This document shows positions 7,762 through 14,214 of a DNA stretch of 15,947 nucleotides, piece by piece. The notes beneath the pieces are model-generated. The model had not been told where the DNA came from and did not search any database. It saw only the letters and a program-made list of their open reading frames with translations. A program made the translations under genes and the position numbers. Origin of the DNA: Prevotella sp. UBA4341. Its GTDB lineage: Bacteria > Bacteroidota > Bacteroidia > Bacteroidales > Bacteroidaceae. The stretch lies in the NCBI GenBank assembly GCA_002393705.1, contig DGTH01000108.1:1-15947 (forward strand), in the 5' to 3' direction. Each line of letters begins with the position of its first letter. The stretch's first letter is position 1.

Positions 7762-7810
7762 CTTGGCGTTATTACCCAGCGGTTGTCACACCGTCACTAA
7801 TCTCTTACCT

Positions 7811-7831
7811 CTCACTTCTCACTTCTCACCT
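7811..7831 (+). repeat. 7-bp tandem repeat, three units
   Basis: CTCACTT, CTCACTT, CTCACCT at 7811-7817, 7818-7824 and 7825-7831. On the - strand this codes for the last residues of the PAP2 fragment (EVRSEK) and its TGA stop. Such tandem repeats arise by slippage and are common at intergenic edges in Prevotella-like genomes. Confidence 0.5.
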
Positions 7832-8003
7832 CTTCTTCCTTCTGTGGTATCAGCTTGTTGCGGCCGATATAGAACAGGAGGCAGGGAGTGAGAAAACCGA
7901 TGATGCTGCCTACGCAGACATCCGACAGGAAATGCTGCGAAAGATAGACACGTGAGTATGCCCCTAATGCGGCCAGCGACAGGAGGAGCAGCAAAGAGCA
8001 GCT
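7812..8003 (-). pseudogene. PAP2 phosphatase, C-terminal fragment
   Basis: On the - strand, about 60 residues end at TGA (7812-7814). They contain YSRVYLSQHFLSDVCVGS, which is the third PAP2-superfamily motif SR-x5-H-x3-D with its catalytic histidine and aspartate, and then a last membrane segment (IIGFLTPCLLFYI). PAP2 membrane phosphatases act on lipid phosphates such as undecaprenyl pyrophosphate or phosphatidic acid. The earlier motifs (KxxxxxxRP and PSGH) and the start are missing. Upstream the sequence runs straight into a TPR-protein fragment at about 8002, in a different frame. The piece cannot make a working enzyme. Confidence 0.65.
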
Positions 8004-8196
8004 CTGCCTCTTTCAGGTTGATCAGTATCTCTGCGATATTGGCACGGGCCGTATAGTAGTCCCACGTCTTGTCAGGGTCATCCTTCACCAGCGATGCCGC
8101 CTTCTCGAAAGAGGGCAGCGCCTCGCGATAATTGTCCTGCAGATAATAGTTGTTGCCCACATTGTTATAATATATAAACAGGTCGGGCTTCTTCAT
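8002..8196 (-). pseudogene. TPR protein fragment fused to the PAP2 remnant
   Basis: On the - strand from ATG 8196, about 65 residues read as tetratricopeptide repeats: 'YYNNVGNNYYLQDNYREALP' followed by SFEKAASL, then DKTWDYYTARANIAEIL. This fits the periplasmic TPR region of Bacteroidetes proteins, often sensor kinases or regulators. After NLKEAE the same frame continues into out-of-frame PAP2 DNA and ends at 7819, so a 125-residue chimera could be made but only half of it is protein-like. A promoter box lies 35 bases upstream. No signal peptide is visible, so the true N-terminus may also be lost. Confidence 0.55.
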
Positions 8197-8231
8197 CCCT
8201 TTTCATTATGCATATTTTAGGTTGGTTGCTG

Positions 8232-8239
8232 CAAAGATA
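8232..8239 (-). promoter_or_regulatory. -7 promoter box for the TPR fragment
   Basis: On the - strand TATCTTTG matches TAnnTTTG. The -33 box is poor (TTTC about 20 bases upstream). It would start a transcript just ahead of the ATG at 8196, so the broken TPR/PAP2 frame may still be transcribed, toward the export operon. Confidence 0.4.
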
Positions 8240-8280
8240 CGAATATATTTGGAATGTTACGAAATAACTAACGAGGAAAC

Positions 8281-8314
8281 ATCCCCGCCATTCCCTTCGT
8301 GGAGTGGCGGGGAT
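8281..8314. terminator. Strong 14-bp hairpin, possible terminator
   Basis: ATCCCCGCCATTCC pairs with GGAGTGGCGGGGAT around CTTCGT; 13 Watson-Crick pairs and one G-T pair. It is very stable in RNA from either strand. On the + strand ATATAAATG follows and not a clear T-run, so it is only a possible terminator. It sits between two promoters pointing away from each other and might insulate them. Confidence 0.45.
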
Positions 8315-8487
8315 ATAAATGTTACAAGGGTCGTTCTTTTAATCATTTTTCAAACCGATTGCACAAATAAATTAAGCCTACGACTGAGGAGGTAGAAGCC
8401 CATCGACAATTGAGAGTTGCTATAAGTGGTGATTTTGTCCGCCACGCGCCGTCAGTCCAAGGCGGGCAAAGCGGCTGGCCGGCAACG

Positions 8488-8501
8488 TTAACTTCGGTTA
8501 A
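8488..8501 (+). other. UUCG tetraloop hairpin
   Basis: TTAAC-TTCG-GTTAA, a 5-bp stem closed by C-G around TTCG, an especially stable RNA tetraloop. ATTTTAGG follows. It lies upstream of the tannase promoter box and so is outside its transcript unless an earlier promoter exists. Confidence 0.4.
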
Positions 8502-8505
8502 TTTT

Positions 8506-8530
8506 AGGCCCGAAAAACACTGACGGGCCT
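8506..8530 (+). other. 7-bp hairpin upstream of the tannase promoter
   Basis: AGGCCCG (8506-8512) pairs perfectly with CGGGCCT (8524-8530) around 11 bases. As DNA it is an inverted repeat ending 20 bases before the TAACTTTG box. It overlaps the place where a -33 box would lie, so an operator is possible. No regulator is known. Confidence 0.35.
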
Positions 8531-8550
8531 TGGTTTTGGGCCAGATTTCG

Positions 8551-8558
8551 TAACTTTG
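8551..8558 (+). promoter_or_regulatory. -7 promoter box of the tannase-helicase operon
   Basis: TAACTTTG matches TAnnTTTG and lies 30 bases before the ATG at 8589. No good TTTG -33 box is found at the right distance (CTTG at 8529-8532 is the nearest), so the promoter may be weak or need an activator. Confidence 0.5.
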
Positions 8559-8588
8559 CACGGCTAAAACAAAAAAGAAACGTCAAGG

Positions 8589-10001
8589 ATGAAACAGACA
8601 GACTTAAAGAATATCGCACGCCACGGCGCAAGGGGCCTGACGGCTCTGCTGCTCGCCATCAGCCTGCCCACGCAGGGCCAGGAGCTGACCTTCGACCCCG
8701 GCCGAGGCGAGCAGCGCACACTCATCATGCCTGACGGCGAGGCCGTCAGCTACACGGCCTACGAGCGGCTCTACTATGTGGCGAACGTGGAGGACTCGGC
8801 CTACCAGTTTATGAACGTCTATGTGCCTCAGGGTGCCACGCAGCAGACGCCTATCCTCATGCGCAACTACGTGGGCGGCTACATGGCGGCCGCAGCTGGC
8901 GAGCCGCAGCCGTCCGACGCTACAGGACGCGCCCTGAAGGAGGGCTACGTGGTGGCCATTCCCGGAGCGCGAGGCCGCAACTCGACCGTCGAGCGGCAGG
9001 GACAGACCGTCCAGACCGGACGGGCCCCGGCCGGACTGCTCGACCTGAAAGCCGCCGTACGCTACCTCAGGCTCTTCGACCGGAAGATGGCCGGTTCGGC
9101 CGACCGAATCATCAGCGACGGCACGAGTGCCGGCGGAGCCATGTCGGCCCTTTTGGGGGCTACGGGCAATCACCCCGACTACGAGCCGCTGCTCAAGGCC
9201 ATGGGGGCAGCCGACGAGCGCGACGACGTCTTTGCCTCGGTGTGCTTCTGCCCCATCACCGACCTGGACCATGCCGACATGGCCTACGAGTGGCTCTACA
9301 ACTGCACCAACAACCGCACGCGACCCGTCACTGAGGAGCAGGCCCTGCAGAGCAACACGCTGGCCGCCCAGTACCCTGCCTACATAAACAGCCTCAACCT
9401 GAAGAACCCCGACGACGGCACACCCCTGACGGCCGACAAACTGCGCAGCTACCTGAAGCGACTCGTCATGAAGAGTGCCCAGCGGGCGAAAAACGCCGGA
9501 GCCGACATTCCCGACAGCGTAGGCTTCACCTTCAGCGAGCCGGCCAGCTTCATGCCGCCTCCCGTGAACGGCGGGGACGACGACCGCCTGCAGGCCGTGG
9601 CACGCCGGCTGAGCCGCAACCGACCACCGGCACACATGCCCAAACGTGAGCAGGGCGAGTACATCGTCAACCTGGACATGGAGACCTACCTGAACTACGT
9701 GGTCACTACCCAGCCCCTGAAGACGCCACCCGCCTTCAGCATGGAGAGTGAGGCGGGCATCATCATTCCGCTGATGAACCCCATGAACTACATCGGCGAC
9801 GAACGAGCCACCGTGGCTAACCACTGGTACATTCGTCACGGCGCACGCGACCGCGACACGTCGCTGGCCGTACCCACCGTGCTGGCCGTCAAGCTACAGA
9901 ACGCCGGCAAGGAGGTTGACTTCCTGCTGCCCTGGAACCGTGGTCACAGCGGCGACTACGCACTCGACGAGCTGTTTGACTGGATGAACACACTAAGATG
10001 A
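8589..10001 (+). CDS. Secreted subtype-B tannase-like α/β hydrolase
   Basis: 470 residues with a signal peptide (about 1-30, LTALLLAISLPTQG). The nucleophile elbow is GTSAGG with Ser180. 'DVFASVCFCPITDLDHADMA' and the C-terminal HWYIRHGARDRDTS...HSGDY block closely resemble the bacterial subtype-B tannase from Lactobacillus plantarum (469 residues, Ser163-Asp419-His451). Here Asp421 and His453 fit the acid and base, with Asp423 as a likely gallate contact. Such enzymes cut the galloyl ester bond of hydrolysable tannins and gallate esters, releasing gallic acid. The signal peptide puts it in the periplasm or outside, where plant polyphenols would be met. Substrate is inferred from the family; a related feruloyl or other phenolic esterase is possible. 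It has its own promoter box at 8551 and overlaps the helicase gene by 4 bases (ATGA). Confidence 0.8.
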   Translation: MKQTDLKNIARHGARGLTALLLAISLPTQGQELTFDPGRGEQRTLIMPDGEAVSYTAYERLYYVANVEDSAYQFMNVYVPQGATQQTPILMRNYVGGYMAAAAGEPQPSDATGRALKEGYVVAIPGARGRNSTVERQGQTVQTGRAPAGLLDLKAAVRYLRLFDRKMAGSADRIISDGTSAGGAMSALLGATGNHPDYEPLLKAMGAADERDDVFASVCFCPITDLDHADMAYEWLYNCTNNRTRPVTEEQALQSNTLAAQYPAYINSLNLKNPDDGTPLTADKLRSYLKRLVMKSAQRAKNAGADIPDSVGFTFSEPASFMPPPVNGGDDDRLQAVARRLSRNRPPAHMPKREQGEYIVNLDMETYLNYVVTTQPLKTPPAFSMESEAGIIIPLMNPMNYIGDERATVANHWYIRHGARDRDTSLAVPTVLAVKLQNAGKEVDFLLPWNRGHSGDYALDELFDWMNTLR

Positions 10002-11860
10002 ACGCCACAGAAGCACTGACACGCCAGCGGCTGCTGCTGCAGTTAGAGTACAACACGGAGAAGGAAACCTTCCGCCGACAGACCGAAGAAGCGGGCATCG
10101 AGCGGAAGGTAAAGCGCGGCGAGGCCTGGTGGCCCGTGCGCATGGGCCGCTCGTACTACAACTCCATGAACCAGCTGGCCGTCGAGCTGCACCGTGAGGC
10201 CGACACCGACGTTGAGCACAGCTTCGAGTTCGGCCGGCCGGTGGTGTTCTTTTCTTATGAGCCCCAGGAGTCCCAGAAGCCCCAGGAGCCCCACTACCTG
10301 AACTTCACCGCCCAAGTAAGCTACGTCGATGGCGACAGGATGGTCATCACCCTGCCCGACAGCGGACGACTGCTCGACCTGGAGCGCACCGACGGACAGT
10401 TGGGCGTGCAACTGTCGTTCGACGAGACGAGCTACCGCTGCATGTTCGACGCACTGGACCGAGCCCTTCGCGCCAAGGGACGGCTGGCCTACCTGCGCGA
10501 CCTGTTCTACTCGAACCGTAAGGCGGAGACGCTGACCTTCAGCGACATGCGATTCCCCTACCTGAACCCCACGCAGGAGCGGGCCGTCAACGAAGTGCTG
10601 CGCGCCAAGGACGTGGCCATCGTCCACGGACCGCCGGGCACCGGCAAGACCACCACACTGGTAGAGGCCATCAGGGAGACGCTCATGCGCGAGCCGCAGG
10701 TGCTGGTGTGTGCGCAGAGCAACATGGCGGTTGACTGGATTTCGGAAAAGCTCGTCGATCGGGGCATCAACGTGCTCCGGCTGGGCAACCCCACAAGGGT
10801 CAACGACAAGATGCTCTCCTTTACCTACGAGAGGCGCTTCGAGGCACACCCCGACTACCCGCAGCTATGGTCCTTGCGCAAGGCCATACGCGACCTCCGT
10901 GCCCACCGTTCCCGAAGGCTCTCCGACGGGTACCACCAGAAGCTGGAAAGCCTGAAAAGCCGAGCCACCGAACTGGAAATCCGCATCAATACGGAACTCT
11001 TCAGCGAGGCACGCGTCATAGCCTGCACACTCGTAGGCTCTGCCCACCGGCTGCTGGACGGAAAAAAGTTCGGCACGCTGTTCATTGACGAGGCAGCCCA
11101 AGCCCTGGAGGCGGCCTGCTGGATTCCGCTGCGCCGCGTGGGACGCGTGGTGCTGGCCGGCGACCACTGTCAGCTGCCGCCTACGGTGAAGAGCATCGCT
11201 GCCCTGAAGGCCGGACTGGGCAAGACGCTCATGGAGCGACTGGTCGAGACTCACCCCGAGACGGTGACGCTGCTCAAGATTCAGTACCGCATGAGCGAGG
11301 ACATCATGCGTTTCTCCAGCGACTATTTCTACGACGGACAGGTGGAGTCGGCACCCGAAGTGAAATACCGCAGCATTCTTGACCTAGACAAGGCCATAGA
11401 GTGGAAAAGCTTAGAGGAGACGGAGGAGAGCCTGCTCAACTCCTCGCGCATCAACACGGCCGAGGCCGAACTGACGCTCGACACGCTGCAACAATACTTT
11501 GAGCGCATAGGCAAGCAACGACTGCTGGACGAGCGCATCGACGTGGGCATCATCTCACCCTACCGGGCACAGGTGCAGCTGCTCAGACGCATGCTCATGA
11601 AGCGCGAGTACTTCAAGCCCTTCCGCAGGCTCATCACGGTGAACACCGTTGATGGCTTTCAGGGACAGGAGCGCGACGTCATCGTCGTATCGCTCGTGCG
11701 CTCCAACGACGAAGGGCAAATTGGTTTCCTGCGCGACCTGAGGCGAATGAACGTAGCCATGACCCGCGCACGCATGAAGCTCATCATCATTGGCAACGCG
11801 CTGACGCTGACGCATCACCCCTTCTACCGGCGGTTGTGGGATTTTTGCACAAAGCTGTAA
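9998..11860 (+). CDS. SF1 (Upf1/IGHMBP2-like) DNA/RNA helicase
   Basis: A 620-residue superfamily 1 helicase with every core motif: Walker A GPPGTGKTTT (211-220), motif II DEAAQ (D364), GDHCQLPPT (from 388), QYRMS (429), TVDGFQGQERD (D552) and NVAMTRAR (585). This is the Upf1/IGHMBP2/Dna2-like group, which unwinds DNA or RNA 5' to 3'. An N-terminal β-barrel-like domain (about 60-180) precedes the ATPase core, as in IGHMBP2. Bacteroidetes genomes commonly carry one such single-polypeptide gene of unclear role, perhaps in repair or RNA metabolism. The start overlaps the tannase stop (ATGA), so translation is likely coupled. A short repeat codes PQESQKPQEP in the N-terminal domain. Confidence 0.85.
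   Translation: MNATEALTRQRLLLQLEYNTEKETFRRQTEEAGIERKVKRGEAWWPVRMGRSYYNSMNQLAVELHREADTDVEHSFEFGRPVVFFSYEPQESQKPQEPHYLNFTAQVSYVDGDRMVITLPDSGRLLDLERTDGQLGVQLSFDETSYRCMFDALDRALRAKGRLAYLRDLFYSNRKAETLTFSDMRFPYLNPTQERAVNEVLRAKDVAIVHGPPGTGKTTTLVEAIRETLMREPQVLVCAQSNMAVDWISEKLVDRGINVLRLGNPTRVNDKMLSFTYERRFEAHPDYPQLWSLRKAIRDLRAHRSRRLSDGYHQKLESLKSRATELEIRINTELFSEARVIACTLVGSAHRLLDGKKFGTLFIDEAAQALEAACWIPLRRVGRVVLAGDHCQLPPTVKSIAALKAGLGKTLMERLVETHPETVTLLKIQYRMSEDIMRFSSDYFYDGQVESAPEVKYRSILDLDKAIEWKSLEETEESLLNSSRINTAEAELTLDTLQQYFERIGKQRLLDERIDVGIISPYRAQVQLLRRMLMKREYFKPFRRLITVNTVDGFQGQERDVIVVSLVRSNDEGQIGFLRDLRRMNVAMTRARMKLIIIGNALTLTHHPFYRRLWDFCTKL
10262..10288 (+). repeat. 9-bp tandem repeat inside the helicase gene
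   Basis: CCCCAGGAG, TCCCAGAAG, CCCCAGGAG: three 9-base units coding PQE-SQK-PQE in a loop of the N-terminal domain. Unit length keeps the frame, so copy-number change would only alter loop length. Confidence 0.6.
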
Positions 11861-11877
11861 AATTTGTGCCGTTATTC

Positions 11878-11908
11878 TTTGTCGTTTCAAGGAAACTTTC
11901 TACCTTTG
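11878..11908 (+). promoter_or_regulatory. Promoter of the GNAT-like gene
   Basis: TTTG (11878-11881) and TACCTTTG (11901-11908) are 19 bases apart, a near-ideal Bacteroidetes promoter. It starts in the 60-base gap after the helicase. Transcription would begin around 11913, leaving a very short leader before the ATG at 11921. Confidence 0.65.
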
Positions 11909-11920
11909 CAGGCAAGAACT

Positions 11921-13075
11921 ATGAGACAAATGACACCTGTAGAAATAAAGAAGGTTAACGATAAACGCGGCCTAAGGCAGTTCATCAATTTCTATTATGA
12001 CCTTTATCGCGGCGACGAGCACGCCGTGCCGTTTCTCTTTTTTGACGAATGGAACACACTAAACCCTAAAAAGAACCCATCGTTCGAGTGCTGCGACGCA
12101 CAATACTTCATGGCCTACCGAGACGGCAAACCCGTCGGCCGCGTGGCCGCCATCATCAACAAGCGGGCCAACGAGCGCTGGAACCGACAGCTGGTGCGCT
12201 TTGGTTGGTTCGACTTCATTGACGACCCTGAGGTGTCTGAAGCCTTGCTCCACGCCGTAGAGCAGTGGGGCAAAGATCAGGGCATGAACGAAATAGCCGG
12301 ACCGCTCGGCTTTACCGACATGGACCGCGAGGGCATGCTGGTGGAGGGATTCGACGAACTGGCCACGACCTACATCAACTATAACTACCCGTACTACCCG
12401 CACCACATGGAGCAGATGGGCGGCTGGCAGAAGGACAACGACTACGTGGAGTACCACGTGAAGATACCCGACGTAGTGCCTGAGAAGTTTGCCAAGTTGT
12501 CTGAGATGATACAAAAGCGCTACAACCTCAAGGTGCATAAATTTACGCGCCACGAACTAATAGACGAAGGCTACGGCCGCGAGGTGTTCCGCATGATTAA
12601 CGAAACCTACAAGGACCTCTACGGCTACTCGCACCTGAGCGAGCGGCAGATAGACGTACTGGTCGATGCCTACATCAAGAAGGCCGACCTGAACCTGGTG
12701 ACCGCCGTGGTGGATGGTAACGCGGACGACCGCATGGTGGGCTTCGGCATTACCTTCCCCTCGTTTGCACGGGCCATGCAGAAGAGCCATAACGGCAGCC
12801 TCTGGCCGCTGACGTGGTGGCGCGTCTTGAAAGCCATCAAGTGGCACAAGACCGACACGGTCGATCTGCTGCTCATCGGCGTACTGCCCGAGTACCGCTC
12901 CAAGGGTGCCAACGCCCTGATATTCAACGACCTCATCCTGCAGTTTCAACGCTACGGCTTCAAGTGGGCCGAGGCCATGCAGCAGATGGAGACCAACACG
13001 GGCGTGCAGAGCCACTGGCAGTACTTAGAGTCGCGCCAGCACCGCCGCCACCGCTGCTACAGAAAGGACATCTGA
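11921..13075 (+). CDS. GNAT-fold acetyltransferase-like protein, YghO-like
   Basis: 384 residues from ATG 11921; a second ATG three codons later (11930) is also possible and would give a leader nearer to normal. The N-terminal part 'RQFINFYYDLYRGDEHAVPF' and the middle block 'IAGPLGFTDMDREGMLVEGF' followed by NYNYPYYPHHMEQMGGWQKD are hallmarks of a conserved family related to E. coli YghO, built on the GNAT acetyltransferase fold. The C-terminal part (about 280-375) has LLIGVLPEYRSKGANALIF, where 'V.PEYR.KG...' resembles the acetyl-CoA-binding loop of GNAT enzymes. The substrate is not known. The frame is open to 11864, but only TTG could start it there and the promoter lies inside that stretch. 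The CapA-family gene follows after 25 bases, probably in the same operon. Confidence 0.65.
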   Translation: MRQMTPVEIKKVNDKRGLRQFINFYYDLYRGDEHAVPFLFFDEWNTLNPKKNPSFECCDAQYFMAYRDGKPVGRVAAIINKRANERWNRQLVRFGWFDFIDDPEVSEALLHAVEQWGKDQGMNEIAGPLGFTDMDREGMLVEGFDELATTYINYNYPYYPHHMEQMGGWQKDNDYVEYHVKIPDVVPEKFAKLSEMIQKRYNLKVHKFTRHELIDEGYGREVFRMINETYKDLYGYSHLSERQIDVLVDAYIKKADLNLVTAVVDGNADDRMVGFGITFPSFARAMQKSHNGSLWPLTWWRVLKAIKWHKTDTVDLLLIGVLPEYRSKGANALIFNDLILQFQRYGFKWAEAMQQMETNTGVQSHWQYLESRQHRRHRCYRKDI

Positions 13076-13100
13076 AAATAACCTAAGTAATAAAATAAGC

Positions 13101-14207
13101 ATGAAATCATTTCTCCTGGTATTAGCATCCGTGCTGTCGCTGAACAGCCTCTGTTCGTCAACCACCCCACCCCCGCCAGCGCAGCCACAGCGCCCGACGG
13201 TTTCCACATCGGGTAAAGACACGCTCCCCCCATCGGCCAAAGACACGCTGACCATCGCCATGACGGGCGACATCATGATGGGCACCACGTTCCCCAGCAC
13301 CCAACTGCCTCCGAACGACGGTCGCGACATATTCAGCGACACCAAGGACATCACCCTACGGGCCGACCTGGCCGTGGGAAACCTGGAAGGCACGCTTTGC
13401 GACGGCGGCACCACCAAGAAGAAGCCCGGACCGCACTGCTACGCTTTCCGCACCCCGACCAAGTTCGGACCACGACTGACCGAGGCTGGCTACGACTTCC
13501 TGAGCATGGCCAACAACCACGCCAACGACTTCGGACAGTTCGGTATAGAGCAAACAGAAAAGACGCTCGACCAGCTGGACATCAAATACTGCGGCATAGA
13601 GGGCCGCACCCATTCGGCCATTGTAGAGCGGAACGGCGTGAAGTACGGCATCTGTGCCTTCGGACACAACAGCTACACACTGAAGCATAACAACCTGGAC
13701 AAGGTGAAAGCCATACTGGACGACCTGCGCCCCAAGTGTGACGTACTGATAGTATCGTTCCACGGCGGTGCTGAAGGCCGCACACACACCCACCTGCCCC
13801 AAGGCCACGAGTTCTTCTTAGGCGAGGACCGTGGCGACCTGCGCACGTTTACACACTTCTGCATTGACAACGGCGCCGACGTGGTCTATGGGCACGGCCC
13901 TCACGTAGTGCGCTGCATGGAGGTGTATAAAGGCCGCTTCATTGCCTACAGCCTTGGCAACTTCTGTACGCCCTACGGCATGAACCTGACGGGCGTTACG
14001 GGCTATGCTCCGGTAGTGGAAATCAAGATTCTCTCTGACGGCTCGTTCCTGCAAGGACAGATTCACTCCTTCATCCAGCAGAAAGGAAAAGGACCACGCC
14101 GTGACACTACTCACAGCGTGGCCCGCGAAATTCGCAACCTGACGCTCGCCGACATCAAGGGAAGCCCCATCGTCATTAGCGAGACCGGCCGCATCAGTCT
14201 CAAATAA
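13101..14207 (+). CDS. CapA-family metallophosphatase-like protein
   Basis: 368 residues with an N-terminal signal (1 to about 18) and a proline/threonine-rich linker (19-48) with a repeated KDTL. The rest is a CapA/PgsA-type domain: TGDIMMG (D57), VGNLEGTL (N94, E96), MANNHANDFG (N139, H140, D143), FHGGAE (H221, E225) and GHGPHVVR (H265, H268), then AYSLGNF. The fold is that of calcineurin-like metallophosphatases and the listed residues would bind two metals. In Bacillus the family takes part in poly-γ-glutamate capsule synthesis; no PgsB/C-like genes are here, so the role is open, with envelope polymer work most likely. Cys18 does not fit a good lipobox. It lies 25 bases behind the GNAT-like gene and has no own promoter box. 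It converges on the OPT gene with 7 bases between stops. Confidence 0.8.
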   Translation: MKSFLLVLASVLSLNSLCSSTTPPPPAQPQRPTVSTSGKDTLPPSAKDTLTIAMTGDIMMGTTFPSTQLPPNDGRDIFSDTKDITLRADLAVGNLEGTLCDGGTTKKKPGPHCYAFRTPTKFGPRLTEAGYDFLSMANNHANDFGQFGIEQTEKTLDQLDIKYCGIEGRTHSAIVERNGVKYGICAFGHNSYTLKHNNLDKVKAILDDLRPKCDVLIVSFHGGAEGRTHTHLPQGHEFFLGEDRGDLRTFTHFCIDNGADVVYGHGPHVVRCMEVYKGRFIAYSLGNFCTPYGMNLTGVTGYAPVVEIKILSDGSFLQGQIHSFIQQKGKGPRRDTTHSVAREIRNLTLADIKGSPIVISETGRISLK

Positions 14208-14214
14208 TCTTTCT

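Larger units (their letters stand above)
8197..8588. other. Gene-free 392-base intergenic region with several hairpins
   Basis: No convincing gene is seen. It holds, in order, the - strand promoter box, a strong 14-bp hairpin (8281-8314), an unassigned stretch (8315-8480), a small UUCG hairpin (8488-8501), a 7-bp hairpin (8506-8530) and the promoter box of the tannase gene (8551-8558). A 72-codon - strand frame at 8343-8561 has no recognisable protein pattern and overlaps the hairpins. Confidence 0.6.

Noticed and set aside
8343..8561. 72-codon - strand frame upstream of the tannase gene.
   Set aside because: No recognisable domain; it covers two hairpins and the tannase promoter, so it is most likely not translated.
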